From Furfurilactobacillus curtus (GTDB taxonomy: Bacteria > Bacillota > Bacilli > Lactobacillales > Lactobacillaceae): a stretch of 64,000 nt of DNA. Shown here piece after piece: positions 1 to 8,235 of the stretch. The stretch lies in contig NZ_BQXO01000001.1 of assembly GCF_045862785.1 (NCBI RefSeq), forward strand, positions 186,001 through 250,000, given 5' to 3'. Every line of letters starts with the position of its first letter. Position 1 is the first letter of the stretch. The notes under the pieces were generated by a model. The model did no database searches, was not told the origin of the DNA, and was given only the letters and a program-made list of their open reading frames with translations. A program made the translations under genes and the position numbers.

Positions 1-1
1 T

Positions 2-625
2 AGTTTAGGAACGGCTTCAGTGGCTTCTTCAACAGCAGCAAGTAAAATCGACCAAATCGCAACGATGCCAATGGCTTCGTTCGGTGTAACGATGGCAACC
101 TTTGCCGCGCAGAATATGGGGGCTGGGCAGTATGAACGGATTATCAAAGGAGTGCGTCAGACATTGATTTTGTCGGGAACATTTGCCATTGTAGTGGGGG
201 CCGGTGAAATTGTTTTTGGGCGTTGGTTAGTCGGTTTATTCATTAATGGCCACGATGAACAGGTTTTACATTTATCACAAACTTACTTTAATGTGATTGC
301 CAGCAGTTATGTGTTATTATCCGTGCTGTTTATTATTCGAAATACTTTGCAGGGTGTTGGACAACAAGCAATGCCGACATTTGCAGGGATCGCTGAATTG
401 GTGATGCGGACAGCGACAGCCTTCTTTTTAGTGGGTCCATTGGGCTATGCAGGAGCCGTTTCTGCTGAACCGTTGGCTTGGTTAGGCTCATGTTTAGTCC
501 TAATTCCTTCATATATGCGTGCTATTCGGCAGTTACACAACTTGCAATACATGCATGATCAAAACGAAGCTGCGAAACAAACTGAACGGGTGCAAACATC
601 AGCGATACCTGAACACGATAGTTGA
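2..625 (+). CDS. MATE family multidrug/Na+-driven efflux transporter, C-terminal part
   Basis: The reading frame is already open at the left edge, so the N-terminal half (about 250 residues of a usual 450) lies outside the window. The visible part opens with the segment ASKIDQIATMPMASFG followed by AAQNMGAGQ, which is the start of the second six-helix bundle of MATE exporters. Further hydrophobic helices follow, then a hydrophilic tail ending about residue 208. Members export cationic drugs or metabolites using a Na+ or H+ gradient; the substrate here cannot be told. The GTG at 20 is an internal valine and not a credible start. Confidence 0.85.
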   Translation, partial: SLGTASVASSTAASKIDQIATMPMASFGVTMATFAAQNMGAGQYERIIKGVRQTLILSGTFAIVVGAGEIVFGRWLVGLFINGHDEQVLHLSQTYFNVIASSYVLLSVLFIIRNTLQGVGQQAMPTFAGIAELVMRTATAFFLVGPLGYAGAVSAEPLAWLGSCLVLIPSYMRAIRQLHNLQYMHDQNEAAKQTERVQTSAIPEHDS

Positions 626-720
626 AATATTAAGCTATCTTTGGTACGATACACACTCGTATGTACGATAATAACCGCAGCTACTGTGAAGAACGGCTAA
701 GCGGGCTAGGGGTGAAATGA

Positions 721-981
721 ATGGCTGAATTACATGTTGGTGATGTTGTTACGGCGAAGAAATTTGGACCGTTTGAACACGACTTTGGTGGTGAGCTGGA
801 GAAAGTTTACGAAAATTCAGCATTGGTCCTAATCGATGATTACAACGATGGGGATAGCATGACGGTCAGCGAAATGAATCGACGAGCTGTTGTGAAAAAA
901 GATGCGATTAAGGTGATCAAAGCTGCGCCGGTTCCTGAACCTGCCGAAGATGATGACGATCCTGATCAGGATAACGCCTAA
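721..981 (+). CDS. small acidic DUF2187 (YkvS)-like protein
   Basis: An 86-residue protein with a strong ribosome binding site (GGGGTGA, 5 nt before ATG). The pattern VGDVV...GELEKVYENSALVLI...VVKKDAIKVI resembles the small KOW-like beta fold of DUF2187 proteins such as Bacillus YkvS, followed by a very acidic tail (EDDDDPDQD). No enzymatic residues are evident. It sits alone between the MATE gene and a strong terminator. The family assignment is from pattern memory only; function is unknown. Confidence 0.6.
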   Translation: MAELHVGDVVTAKKFGPFEHDFGGELEKVYENSALVLIDDYNDGDSMTVSEMNRRAVVKKDAIKVIKAAPVPEPAEDDDDPDQDNA

Positions 982-1005
982 TCATTTATTAAAGATGTTT
1001 CGATT

Positions 1006-1044
1006 GCTTCATTGCGGTTAATTACTGGCAATGAAGCTTTTTTA
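1006..1044 (+). terminator. Rho-independent terminator of the DUF2187-like gene
   Basis: A perfect 10-bp stem (GCTTCATTGC at 1006-1015 with GCAATGAAGC at 1028-1037) is followed directly by a run of seven T. Confidence 0.9.
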
Positions 1045-1064
1045 TCGCCTTTTATTAAAATTAA

Positions 1065-1106
1065 AATGAGAATCTAGTTGACACAAATCTCATTGTATTA
1101 TAATAT
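1065..1106 (+). promoter_or_regulatory. promoter of the T-box permease transcript, -35 flanked by an inverted repeat
   Basis: TTGACA at 1078-1083 and TAATAT at 1101-1106 are 17 bp apart (TATAAT at 1099 is the alternative). A 7-bp inverted repeat, AATGAGA at 1065-1071 and TCTCATT at 1088-1094, straddles the -35 box and could be a repressor site. Confidence 0.6.
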
Positions 1107-1111
1107 CAGCA

Positions 1112-1384
1112 CAACACAAACATTGTTGCTAACCTGGTTAAACAGAGTCGCTAAGTCGTTGCGTTCAGCGAGTGTCGTCAGATGAAAGGACATCGTGACC
1201 GCTTAGTTAAAGGTTTAATGAGTGCGTGGCTTTTACGAGAGTCACCGGGCGCCATCCGCTATCTTGGCACCAGCTACGTTTAGAGGCGTGGTTGGGAGGA
1301 ATGACTCGTCATTCAAACTAAGGTGGTACCACGTCCAAAAACGTCCTTGGAATCTAATTTGATTCTGAGGACGTTTTCTTTTTA
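1112..1384 (+). promoter_or_regulatory. T-box leader (tRNA-sensing) upstream of amino acid permease
   Basis: The T-box sequence AAGGTGGTACCACG lies at 1320-1333. It is followed by an intrinsic terminator (ACGTCCT 1341-1347 with AGGACGT 1368-1374, then a T-rich run) whose left arm can pair alternatively. The Stem I apical pattern AGCGAGTGTC...GATGAAAGGACA is at about 1168-1193. Uncharged tRNA binding would favour the antiterminator and switch on the permease gene. I could not place the specifier codon with confidence, so the sensed amino acid is unassigned. Confidence 0.9.
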
Positions 1385-1410
1385 TCAACCATTAGGAAAG
1401 GGGTCTTTTT

Positions 1411-2766
1411 ATGGCCAAAACAACGCAGACACAACTGAAACGTACCCTAACCAGCCGCCACATCACAATGCTGGCATTGGGTGGTGCAATTGGGGCAGGG
1501 CTGTTCAAAGGAAGTGCCAGCGCTGTACATACGGCCGGGCCGTCCGTTATCTTGTCCTATCTGTTAGGTGGCCTGATCTTACTTTTTATCATGCAAGGCA
1601 TGGCTGAAATGGCGGCAAATAACCCAGGAGCAACCGGATTTTCGGGACTATTAGCCCCAATCCTCGGGCCCTTTGCAGCCTATTTAATTGATTGGGCTTA
1701 CTTTACCATGTGGTTCTTAGACATTACGGCCGAAGCGATTGCGGCAGCCAGTTTTATCCAAATTTGGTGGCCCCAGTTATCGACATGGTTGATTGTCTTA
1801 GTGGTTGCTGTGATAATTTCGGGGGTTAATTTACTATCCGTGCGCTGGTTCGCTGAAACGGAATATTGGTTAGCCATTATGAAAATTACTGTTATCGTAT
1901 TTTTTATTGTCACAGGATTATTCTTGATTGGTCACAATATGATGACAACACAACATGCTTTTGCCAATCTGACCATACATGGTGGCTTCTTTCCTCATGG
2001 TAGTTTTGGCTTTTTAAGCGCGATGTTGATTGTGATTTATTCGTTTGCTGGTTCTGAGCTGATTGGGATCACTTTAGGGGAGGTGCAGGACCCACAAAAG
2101 GTAATTCCTCGGGCGGTACATGGGATTATGTTTCGCATCATTTCCTTTTACTTGATTCCATTTTTTATCATTGTTACCTTATTTCCGTGGGATCAATTGA
2201 CCGACAAGGTGAGCCCGTTTGTGGCAGTGTTTAGGTTATTAAACGTCCCATATGCTGGTGATATCGTTAATTTTGTGATTATCTTAGCGCTGATTTCGTC
2301 GATTAATTCTGGTATTTATTCTGCTTCACGGTTGCTGTTTGTTCAAAATCAGCGCAATCGGCGGCAAACATCGATAACCAAAGCGTTAGTCCGTCTAAAC
2401 AAGCATTCTGTACCATATATGTCTGTTCTAGTTTGCTCAGGATCGCTATTTTTTGGGGTAATGCTATCGTTTTTTATTGGTAATGATTTATTTAATGATC
2501 TCGTTGGCTCAATCAGTTACACCATTCTCGTGATCTGGATTCTTTTGTGTCTTGGTCATATCCGTAGTCGACAGGTGGCTTTTGATGCGACCACCTACCA
2601 TGTCAGTTTTTACCCGCTGACCTCCTACTTTGCCTTAATCTCACTGGTATTAGTTTTTTTCGGTATCTTGTTTTCAACGAGTATCATTGTGACTGGGATA
2701 ACTGCTTTAATCTATGCTGGTTTATGCAGTTACTACTACTTCACACAACGAGCCAGTCGATATTAA
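1411..2766 (+). CDS. APC-superfamily amino acid permease, T-box regulated
   Basis: A 451-residue integral membrane protein with about 12 hydrophobic helices. The N-terminus LTSRHITMLALGGAIGAGLFKGS is typical of the amino acid transporter (AAT) branch of APC permeases: the GGAIGAGLF helix-1 break binds the substrate amino group. Later segments such as FAGSELIGITLGEVQDPQKVIP also match the family. RBS GGAAAGGGG precedes the ATG. Control by a T-box means it is expressed when one particular tRNA is uncharged, so it imports that amino acid. Which one cannot be said without the specifier codon. Confidence 0.9.
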   Translation: MAKTTQTQLKRTLTSRHITMLALGGAIGAGLFKGSASAVHTAGPSVILSYLLGGLILLFIMQGMAEMAANNPGATGFSGLLAPILGPFAAYLIDWAYFTMWFLDITAEAIAAASFIQIWWPQLSTWLIVLVVAVIISGVNLLSVRWFAETEYWLAIMKITVIVFFIVTGLFLIGHNMMTTQHAFANLTIHGGFFPHGSFGFLSAMLIVIYSFAGSELIGITLGEVQDPQKVIPRAVHGIMFRIISFYLIPFFIIVTLFPWDQLTDKVSPFVAVFRLLNVPYAGDIVNFVIILALISSINSGIYSASRLLFVQNQRNRRQTSITKALVRLNKHSVPYMSVLVCSGSLFFGVMLSFFIGNDLFNDLVGSISYTILVIWILLCLGHIRSRQVAFDATTYHVSFYPLTSYFALISLVLVFFGILFSTSIIVTGITALIYAGLCSYYYFTQRASRY

Positions 2767-3047
2767 AATCAATGATCGATCTGATGGCGTTTGGTTGCTA
2801 CGATTGTCATCTCATTCGGTAGTTTCAACCAACTGAGTGGCCTTGAATATGGCTGACTAGTTAGCGTTTGAAAAGGATAAAGTGTCGTCATTTATGGGCA
2901 AAAATAAAGACGACCACCGAAGTGATCGCCTGGAATGATCCCAAACGGATAAGTTCAGGACTGATTAAGTGTAGCACAGTGAATGACTTAAGGAAAATAA
3001 AAGTTGGGACATTAGAGACAAATCAGTCCGTTAAAATAACGTTTGCA

Positions 3048-3599
3048 TTACTTTTCGTGGGTGATGAAATGAGGAAAAGTCCATAATAAAACATTTGAAA
3101 TTAAACCAATAAAGACAAAAGGCGGCCACCACAAAGTAATGGCAAGTGATAACAAGTTGATTGCTAAGGAAAGCCACTCTAGAGAGGTGCGGGACTTAAT
3201 TAGATTAGCATGGCGAGAAATGTGTTCTCGAAGTAGACCAAATGAAACATTATAACAGACAATGTTAACTGCGTATAAAGTTGCCGGCACGTGGGCATTA
3301 ATGTCGGAGCCCACCCAAGCTGTCGTGGCTGGTAAAATTGATGACCAAAATAGCAAGTTAATGTTAAGCCAAAGGGTTATATTTGTAATTGAGGCCACTT
3401 TTAAAAATAAATAATGATGGTTGACCCACATCGTCGAAATTAAGATGAATGAGAAGATATAAGCAAAAAATTGAGGCGCTAGGGCAATTAGGGCATTCAA
3501 AGAGTGATCAGTGTTTGGTAAATGAAGTTCTAGCACTAAAATGGTTAGGACAATGGCCAAAACACCATCGGTAAAAGTTTCTAAACGATTTTTAGTCAA
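3048..3599 (-). CDS. TMEM175 / DUF1211 family membrane protein (putative K+ channel)
   Basis: A 183-residue protein with about six hydrophobic helices. Helix 1 begins RLETFTDGVLAIVLTILVLEL, carrying the RxxxFxDGV signature of TMEM175-type potassium channels; MWVNHHYLF in helix 3 is also conserved in the family. Bacterial members form K+-leak channels. The start is TTG, chosen because AGAGGTG lies 5 nt upstream. A homologue with the same layout is encoded at 60118-60723. It is monocistronic and convergent with the region after the permease gene. Confidence 0.8.
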   Translation of the reverse strand: MTKNRLETFTDGVLAIVLTILVLELHLPNTDHSLNALIALAPQFFAYIFSFILISTMWVNHHYLFLKVASITNITLWLNINLLFWSSILPATTAWVGSDINAHVPATLYAVNIVCYNVSFGLLREHISRHANLIKSRTSLEWLSLAINLLSLAITLWWPPFVFIGLISNVLLWTFPHFITHEK

Positions 3600-3741
3600 A
3601 AAAACACCTCTGGATAAACACGTTCACAAGTCAATTTGTTAGTTTAATGTTAGTGAGAGAAGCCGGCAACCATGGTTGAAGGTTGAGAGCTAGATTAGTT
3701 ATCTGTCCCCAGCACTCGTCTTTTAAACAGAAAAGCCAAAC

Positions 3742-3771
3742 AAAAAGCACTTCATTTAAGAAGTGCTTTTT
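3742..3771. terminator. terminator downstream of tRNA-Gly (bidirectional)
   Basis: GCACTTC (3747-3753) pairs with GAAGTGC (3760-3766), with A5 on the left and T5 on the right, so it can act on either strand. It lies immediately after the minus-strand tRNA. Confidence 0.8.
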
Positions 3772-3798
3772 ACACAGCATGATTAAATGATACAAAAA

Positions 3799-3869
3799 AG
3801 CGGGTGACGAGAATCGGACTCGCGACACAAGCTTGGGAAGCTTGGATTTTACCACTAAACTACACCCGC
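3799..3869 (-). tRNA. tRNA-Gly (anticodon CCC)
   Basis: Read on the minus strand, the 71 nt fold as a cloverleaf: acceptor GCGGGTG/CACCCGC, D-arm with AGTGGTA, anticodon stem CAAGC/GCTTG around the loop TTCCCAA, and T-arm GCGAG..TCGATTCTCGT-like (here GAGTCCGATTCTC). The anticodon is CCC, reading GGG. The 3' CCA is not encoded. It is a single isolated tRNA gene with its own terminator. Confidence 0.93.
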
Positions 3870-3955
3870 AAACTTTCAACTTATATAGTTTAGCATAGCG
3901 TCAAAATTATGTCAGCAGCGTTTCGAAAAAAACTGCAATTTTCTCAAATAATGCT

Positions 3956-4582
3956 TTATCGATTAACCTCGTTACCAATTTCCATAAACCGTTGGAAAAT
4001 CCGATTCTTAGTAATTTTACCGACAACTTGTGTTTGATCATCCGGATTAACAACGGGTAGTGAGTCGACTTTGTGTGTTAGCAGTAAGTTACCGACATGA
4101 ATAATTGATGTCTGTGGTGTTACGGTGATAACGTTAGGCATGCGGGTCATGATCATGCTAGCCAGCATAGCATCAGAATCCGCATTATTAAGGCTGGCAC
4201 GCAGTAAATCCTTTCGCGAAATGAGTCCTTGAAGGTGATGCTTATTGTCCACAACGTACAATGACCCGACATCTTGCAAGAATAGCTTGCTGACAGCTTC
4301 TTGGAGTGTTGTATCGGCTTGTATTTCAGTTGCTGGTAAGAGAATATTAGCGATTTGTGTTTCGTATAGATCATGATATTGCAATTTGGCCATTTGTTGA
4401 CCAGAATACATGTAACCAACTTTAGGTTTAGCGGTGAGTTCTCCAACCGCTGTCAATAGCCGAAGATCGCCGCGAATGGTGGGTACAGCTAAATTTAAAC
4501 GATCTGCGATGGTTTCTCCGGTGAGTGGGCTGTTTTCTTTTAACATTTGAATAATGGCTTTTTGCCGATTCGTAAAATTCAT
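3956..4582 (-). CDS. ccpN: CcpN-type transcriptional regulator (HTH plus two CBS domains)
   Basis: A 208-residue protein. Residues 1-60 form a winged HTH (NFTNRQKAIIQMLKEN, with recognition helix around VPTIRGDLRLL). Residues about 80-200 hold a tandem CBS pair (GSLYVVDNKHHLQGLISRKDLLRA and DSLPVVNPDDQTQVVGKITKNRI). This is the layout of Bacillus CcpN, which represses gluconeogenic genes and senses adenine nucleotides through CBS. It lies just downstream of ppdK in the same orientation but behind a terminator, so it has its own promoter. The usual CcpN partner, a DUF299 PPDK regulatory kinase, is not in the window. Confidence 0.85.
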   Translation of the reverse strand: MNFTNRQKAIIQMLKENSPLTGETIADRLNLAVPTIRGDLRLLTAVGELTAKPKVGYMYSGQQMAKLQYHDLYETQIANILLPATEIQADTTLQEAVSKLFLQDVGSLYVVDNKHHLQGLISRKDLLRASLNNADSDAMLASMIMTRMPNVITVTPQTSIIHVGNLLLTHKVDSLPVVNPDDQTQVVGKITKNRIFQRFMEIGNEVNR

Positions 4583-4666
4583 GCTGTTTTCTCCGATTAT
4601 TTATTTGTCACTACTGTTATTATAGGCGGTTATTGGTTGTTTCTCAATATGACGTTATATTTAACT

Positions 4667-4712
4667 TAAAAACGACTTGGTTACCTTTAGATTGAGGTAG
4701 CCGAGTCGTTTT
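4667..4712 (-). terminator. terminator after ppdK
   Basis: An imperfect stem of about 18 bp: AAAACGACT...TTACCT on the left with AGGTAG...AGTCGTTTT on the right, 8-nt loop. It lies between the ppdK stop and the ccpN start. Confidence 0.8.
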
Positions 4713-4730
4713 AAGCATGAAGTAATTGGT

Positions 4731-7367
4731 TTAGATGGTTTGTAAGGTTGGCTCAATTGCGCGCAGATGCGCTTGGGCAGCAGCTAAACGCGCGACTGGA
4801 ACACGATAAGGTGAACAAGAAACGTAGGTTACGCCAAGCTGCTCAAAGAAGTTGATCGAAGCAGGATCACCACCGACTTCGCCGCAAACACCGATTGGTA
4901 AGTCAGGTTTCGTTTTGCGTCCACCATCCACAGCTAGTTGCATCAAAGCACCAACACCGTCGACATCAATTGTTTGGAACGGATCTGCCGGTAGAATGCC
5001 TTGTTCTAGATAGGCGGGCAAGAAAGAGCCAATATCATCGCGAGAATATCCGAAAGTTAGTTGAGTTAAGTCGTTAGTTCCAAAGCTAAAGAAGTCCGCA
5101 GCTTCGGCAACTTGGTCGGCCGTTACACAAGCTCGTGGCATTTCCATCATGGTGCCAACAGTGTAGTCGACGGTCCAATGTTGGTCGGCCAAGGCAGCAT
5201 CGATTTGGTCAACCACGAGTTGACGAACCCATGCCAATTCAGTTTTCGAATCAGTTAGTGGAATCATGATGTGTGGATTGACGATAAGACCCTCTTGATG
5301 CAGACGAATGACGGCATTCATAATGGCTTGGATTTGCATTTGATAAATATCAGGAAATGTCACGGCTAGACGATCTCCACGATGACCCAGCATTGGATTA
5401 GCTTCTTTTAAAGATGTGACGCGAGCACGTAATTGTTCGGGATCAATTTCGAGTTGATTAGCAACTTGATGGAGTTCGACCTCATCATGAGGTAAAAATT
5501 CATGTAATGGTGGATCGAGAAGCCGAATTGTCACTGATTTTCCGTTGGCCAACTGATATAGTTCATAAAAATCATTCTGTTGCATGTCTAATAATTTTGC
5601 GAGCGGATCTTTACGGCCAGCAGCGTCTTCAGCAATAATTAATCGGCGCATTTGGAGTAATCGCTCAGGTTTGAAGAACATATGCTCTGTTCGGGTCAAT
5701 CCGATCCCATCTGCATCAAAGGCCAAAGCTTTTTTGAAATCAGCTGGTGTATCAGCATTGGTGTAAACCCCAAGTTTGGCAGTGGCTTTGGCCCAAACCA
5801 ATAATTGTGCTAGATTTTCATCTATGGCGGCCTCGGTCGTTGGAAGTTGATCTAGATATAAGTTTCCCGCGGTCCCATCGACTGAGACCCAATCACCTTC
5901 ATCGATTGTCAACCCATTGACGTGAGCAACCTTTTGGATCTCGTCAATTTGTAACGCACTAGCACCAACGATGCTAGTGGCGCCCATACCACGAGCAACA
6001 ACGGCCGCATGTGACGTCATGCCGCCTCGCGCCGTGACAATTGCTTCACTGACTACCATGCCATCAATATCTTCAGGCGAGGTATCTTGACGCATTAAGA
6101 TTACATGTTGATGGGCATTGTCATGGGCCTCTTTGGCAGCAGCAGCAGTGAAATAGACTTGACCACTGGCAGCTCCAGGTGAGGCGGGAAGTCCAGTAGC
6201 GATAATTTCATGATCAAAGAGTGACTGTGCTTCGAAGGATGCGTGGAGCATGCTATTGACTAACTCTGGTTGAATTCGCATGAGCGCCTCATTTTGGCTA
6301 ATCAGACCTTCTTTGACAAAATCAACGACAATTTTCACCGCGGCAGCCGGGGTTCGTTTCCCGTTGCGAGCTTGAAGCATGAACAGCCGACCATTTTCAA
6401 TGGTGAATTCGACATCTTGCATATCGCGATAGTGAGTCTCAAGAGTATTGGAAATGTCTTGTAATTGATCGTATAGGTGGGGCAGAGTTTCTGCCAAGGT
6501 ATTCAATGGTTGCGGAGTTCGAATACCAGAGACGACATCTTCGCCTTGGGCATTAAGGAGATATTCGCCAAACAAAACGTTGGCCCCAGTGGCCGGATTA
6601 CGCGTGAAAGCGACGCCAGTACCAGAACGGTCACCAATATTTCCGAAAACCATTTCTTGAATATTAACCGCTGTTCCTAGCGTATCAGGAATATTATTTT
6701 CTTGACGATAAACTTCCGCCCGATGATTATGCCATGAATCAAAGACAGCGGTGATGGCCGTTAAGATCTGTTCATGTGGGTCCTGAGGGAAACGACCAAC
6801 TGTCGATTGTTCATAGAGGGCTTTAAATTCAGTTACGATCGTCTTTAAGTCAGCAGCTGTGAGATCTAAATCAGATTGGTAATGTTGCTGTTGTTTGATT
6901 TTGGTTAAGATATCATCAAAGGCAGATTCGGCAATACCATAAACAACATTGCCAAACATCGCCAGTAGCCGTCGATAACTATCATAAGCGAACCGCTCAT
7001 TATTTGTTAAACGGGCTAGCGCAATGACGGTTTGGTCGTTTAAACCGATATTTAAAATCGTATCCATCATTCCTGGCATTGAGATGGGGGCTCCTGAGCG
7101 TACAGAAACAAGTAACGGGTTCGTCGTACTGTCGAATTTTTTTTCAGTAAGTTGACTTAAATCAATTAAGGCTTGGTCCAGATCATGCAAGAGACTAGAC
7201 GTTAGTTGATGATGAGCCTGAAAGTCGTGGCAGGCGGCGGTGGTGATGGTAAAGCCACTAGGAACTGGCAGCCCCAAATTAGTCATCTCGGCCAGGTTAG
7301 CACCTTTACCGCCTAATAAATCACGCATTGAACGATTTCCTTCAGCAAACGCATAGATTTGTTTCAT
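4731..7367 (-). CDS. ppdK: pyruvate, phosphate dikinase
   Basis: An 878-residue enzyme that converts pyruvate, ATP and Pi to PEP, AMP and PPi (reversible). It has an N-terminal ATP-grasp domain (LLGGKGANLAEMTNLGLPVPSG), a central swivelling phosphohistidine domain with GGMTSHAAVVARG (catalytic His about 453, with the regulatory Thr two residues before it), and a C-terminal TIM barrel ending GVCGEVGG (catalytic Cys about 828) and SCSPYRVPVARLAAAQA. All catalytic motifs are intact and length is standard. The ATG at 7367 is preferred over GTG at 7370 because AAAGGTG lies 7 nt before it. A cre-like site lies upstream. With malic enzyme and CcpN it suggests PEP formation from organic acids. Confidence 0.97.
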   Translation of the reverse strand: MKQIYAFAEGNRSMRDLLGGKGANLAEMTNLGLPVPSGFTITTAACHDFQAHHQLTSSLLHDLDQALIDLSQLTEKKFDSTTNPLLVSVRSGAPISMPGMMDTILNIGLNDQTVIALARLTNNERFAYDSYRRLLAMFGNVVYGIAESAFDDILTKIKQQQHYQSDLDLTAADLKTIVTEFKALYEQSTVGRFPQDPHEQILTAITAVFDSWHNHRAEVYRQENNIPDTLGTAVNIQEMVFGNIGDRSGTGVAFTRNPATGANVLFGEYLLNAQGEDVVSGIRTPQPLNTLAETLPHLYDQLQDISNTLETHYRDMQDVEFTIENGRLFMLQARNGKRTPAAAVKIVVDFVKEGLISQNEALMRIQPELVNSMLHASFEAQSLFDHEIIATGLPASPGAASGQVYFTAAAAKEAHDNAHQHVILMRQDTSPEDIDGMVVSEAIVTARGGMTSHAAVVARGMGATSIVGASALQIDEIQKVAHVNGLTIDEGDWVSVDGTAGNLYLDQLPTTEAAIDENLAQLLVWAKATAKLGVYTNADTPADFKKALAFDADGIGLTRTEHMFFKPERLLQMRRLIIAEDAAGRKDPLAKLLDMQQNDFYELYQLANGKSVTIRLLDPPLHEFLPHDEVELHQVANQLEIDPEQLRARVTSLKEANPMLGHRGDRLAVTFPDIYQMQIQAIMNAVIRLHQEGLIVNPHIMIPLTDSKTELAWVRQLVVDQIDAALADQHWTVDYTVGTMMEMPRACVTADQVAEAADFFSFGTNDLTQLTFGYSRDDIGSFLPAYLEQGILPADPFQTIDVDGVGALMQLAVDGGRKTKPDLPIGVCGEVGGDPASINFFEQLGVTYVSCSPYRVPVARLAAAQAHLRAIEPTLQTI

Positions 7368-7439
7368 CACATATCACCTTTCATCGATAAATATAACATA
7401 ACATTCATGAGCATCATGGTACATTACGATGACTAATAT

Positions 7440-7453
7440 TGCAAGCGCTTTCT
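7440..7453. promoter_or_regulatory. cre-like (CcpA) site upstream of ppdK
   Basis: TGCAAGCGCTTTCT (the other strand reads AGAAAGCGCTTGCA) is close to the CcpA consensus TGWAANCGNTNWCA, with the central AGCGCT palindrome intact and two mismatches. It is 73 nt before the ppdK start, where carbon catabolite control would be expected. Confidence 0.55.
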
Positions 7454-7532
7454 TTAGTGCTTTGATGCATTAAAAATTTTGGACGTTGCAATCAGGTTAA
7501 TGTGATGCGGTTCTTAGTATAAGTATGTCGTG

Positions 7533-7928
7533 CTATTCGTCCCTGGGTAAAATTTCGATATGACGGATTTCACTAATGGCGACGCTTTGCTTATGACTTA
7601 AATAGACATTATTTTCTTGATAGCCAAGTACAGCTCCCGTGATATCAGCCATGAGTTGACCATCGCTACGGTGGGAGAGGCATTGAATGCTGACATGCTG
7701 GTGTTTAGTAAATGCTTGTGCCAAGATTTTCGTAATGGTCATGGTGCTTTGTTGTGGCTTGGCAAGGTGGTGTTCATGCTTAATCGCAGCCTCTTTTTTG
7801 AGGGCACTTGTATGATCAGAAAGATAATATCCTTGCCATTTAAGCATGCCACGATCGACATAATCATGATCAAAGAAAGCTTGAACAACTTTAGGATCAT
7901 ATTTATAAGGTTCGTTCTTCATCGGCAT
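7533..7928 (-). CDS. YolD-like protein of the UvrX polymerase module
   Basis: About 131 residues. The segment DRGMLKWQGYYLSDHTSAL matches the N-terminal RGMxKW motif of YolD-like proteins, which are encoded next to Y-family UvrX/DinB polymerases in Firmicutes. The C-terminal half looks like a small beta-rich domain (GQLMADITGAVLGYQENNVYL). The start is uncertain: ATG at 7928 or 7922 follows GAAAGAAAG, whereas the upstream open frame to 8024 lacks a ribosome binding site. The gene overlaps the end of the preceding ORF, so it is translationally linked to it. Confidence 0.7.
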   Translation of the reverse strand: MPMKNEPYKYDPKVVQAFFDHDYVDRGMLKWQGYYLSDHTSALKKEAAIKHEHHLAKPQQSTMTITKILAQAFTKHQHVSIQCLSHRSDGQLMADITGAVLGYQENNVYLSHKQSVAISEIRHIEILPRDE

Positions 7929-8235
7929 CTTTCTTTCGTTGAATAATTCGCTGGGAACGTGGCCAGCGCTGACCAGTAAAACCTTTAAAATGTTGCGTAA
8001 GTTGCGTATGTTGTTGAACACCATTGATGATGGTTTCTAGGTAGCCTAAATCATGCCGTTCGATTGTATGCAATGGTGTAGATCGGGTACGATGCGCTTT
8101 TTGGCGTGATTCAAAAAAGAAATTGTAAGTTTGATCATAAGCATCATCGACGATAAGCAACCAGTAGCGAACCCGTGGTGCACGGACAAATAGGGCGTCA
8201 ATACGGTTACAGATAAGGTTGAGATCATTAGTCAT
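7903..8235 (-). CDS. unrecognised protein in the UvrX operon
   Basis: A 110-residue protein starting MTNDLNLICNRID. The start is set by GGAGGG 7 nt before an ATG that overlaps the UvrX stop codon (ATGACTAA region). It is polar, with aromatic and acidic stretches near the N-terminus (YWLLIVDDAYDQTYNFFFESR) and a basic C-terminus (RSQRIIQRKK). I recognise no domain. The double overlap, with the polymerase upstream and the YolD-like gene downstream, argues that it is a real, co-translated component of the damage-response module. Confidence 0.7.
   Translation of the reverse strand: MTNDLNLICNRIDALFVRAPRVRYWLLIVDDAYDQTYNFFFESRQKAHRTRSTPLHTIERHDLGYLETIINGVQQHTQLTQHFKGFTGQRWPRSQRIIQRKKDADEERTL

Noticed and set aside
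1323..1607. 94-codon open frame over the T-box end and permease start
   Set aside because: It begins inside the T-box sequence, has no RBS and overlaps the permease in another frame.
2868..3086. 72-codon frame between permease and TMEM175 gene
   Set aside because: No credible domain; overlaps the convergent TMEM175 gene and has unusual composition for this genome.
3631..3879. 82-codon frame on the minus strand
   Set aside because: It runs through the tRNA-Gly and its terminator.
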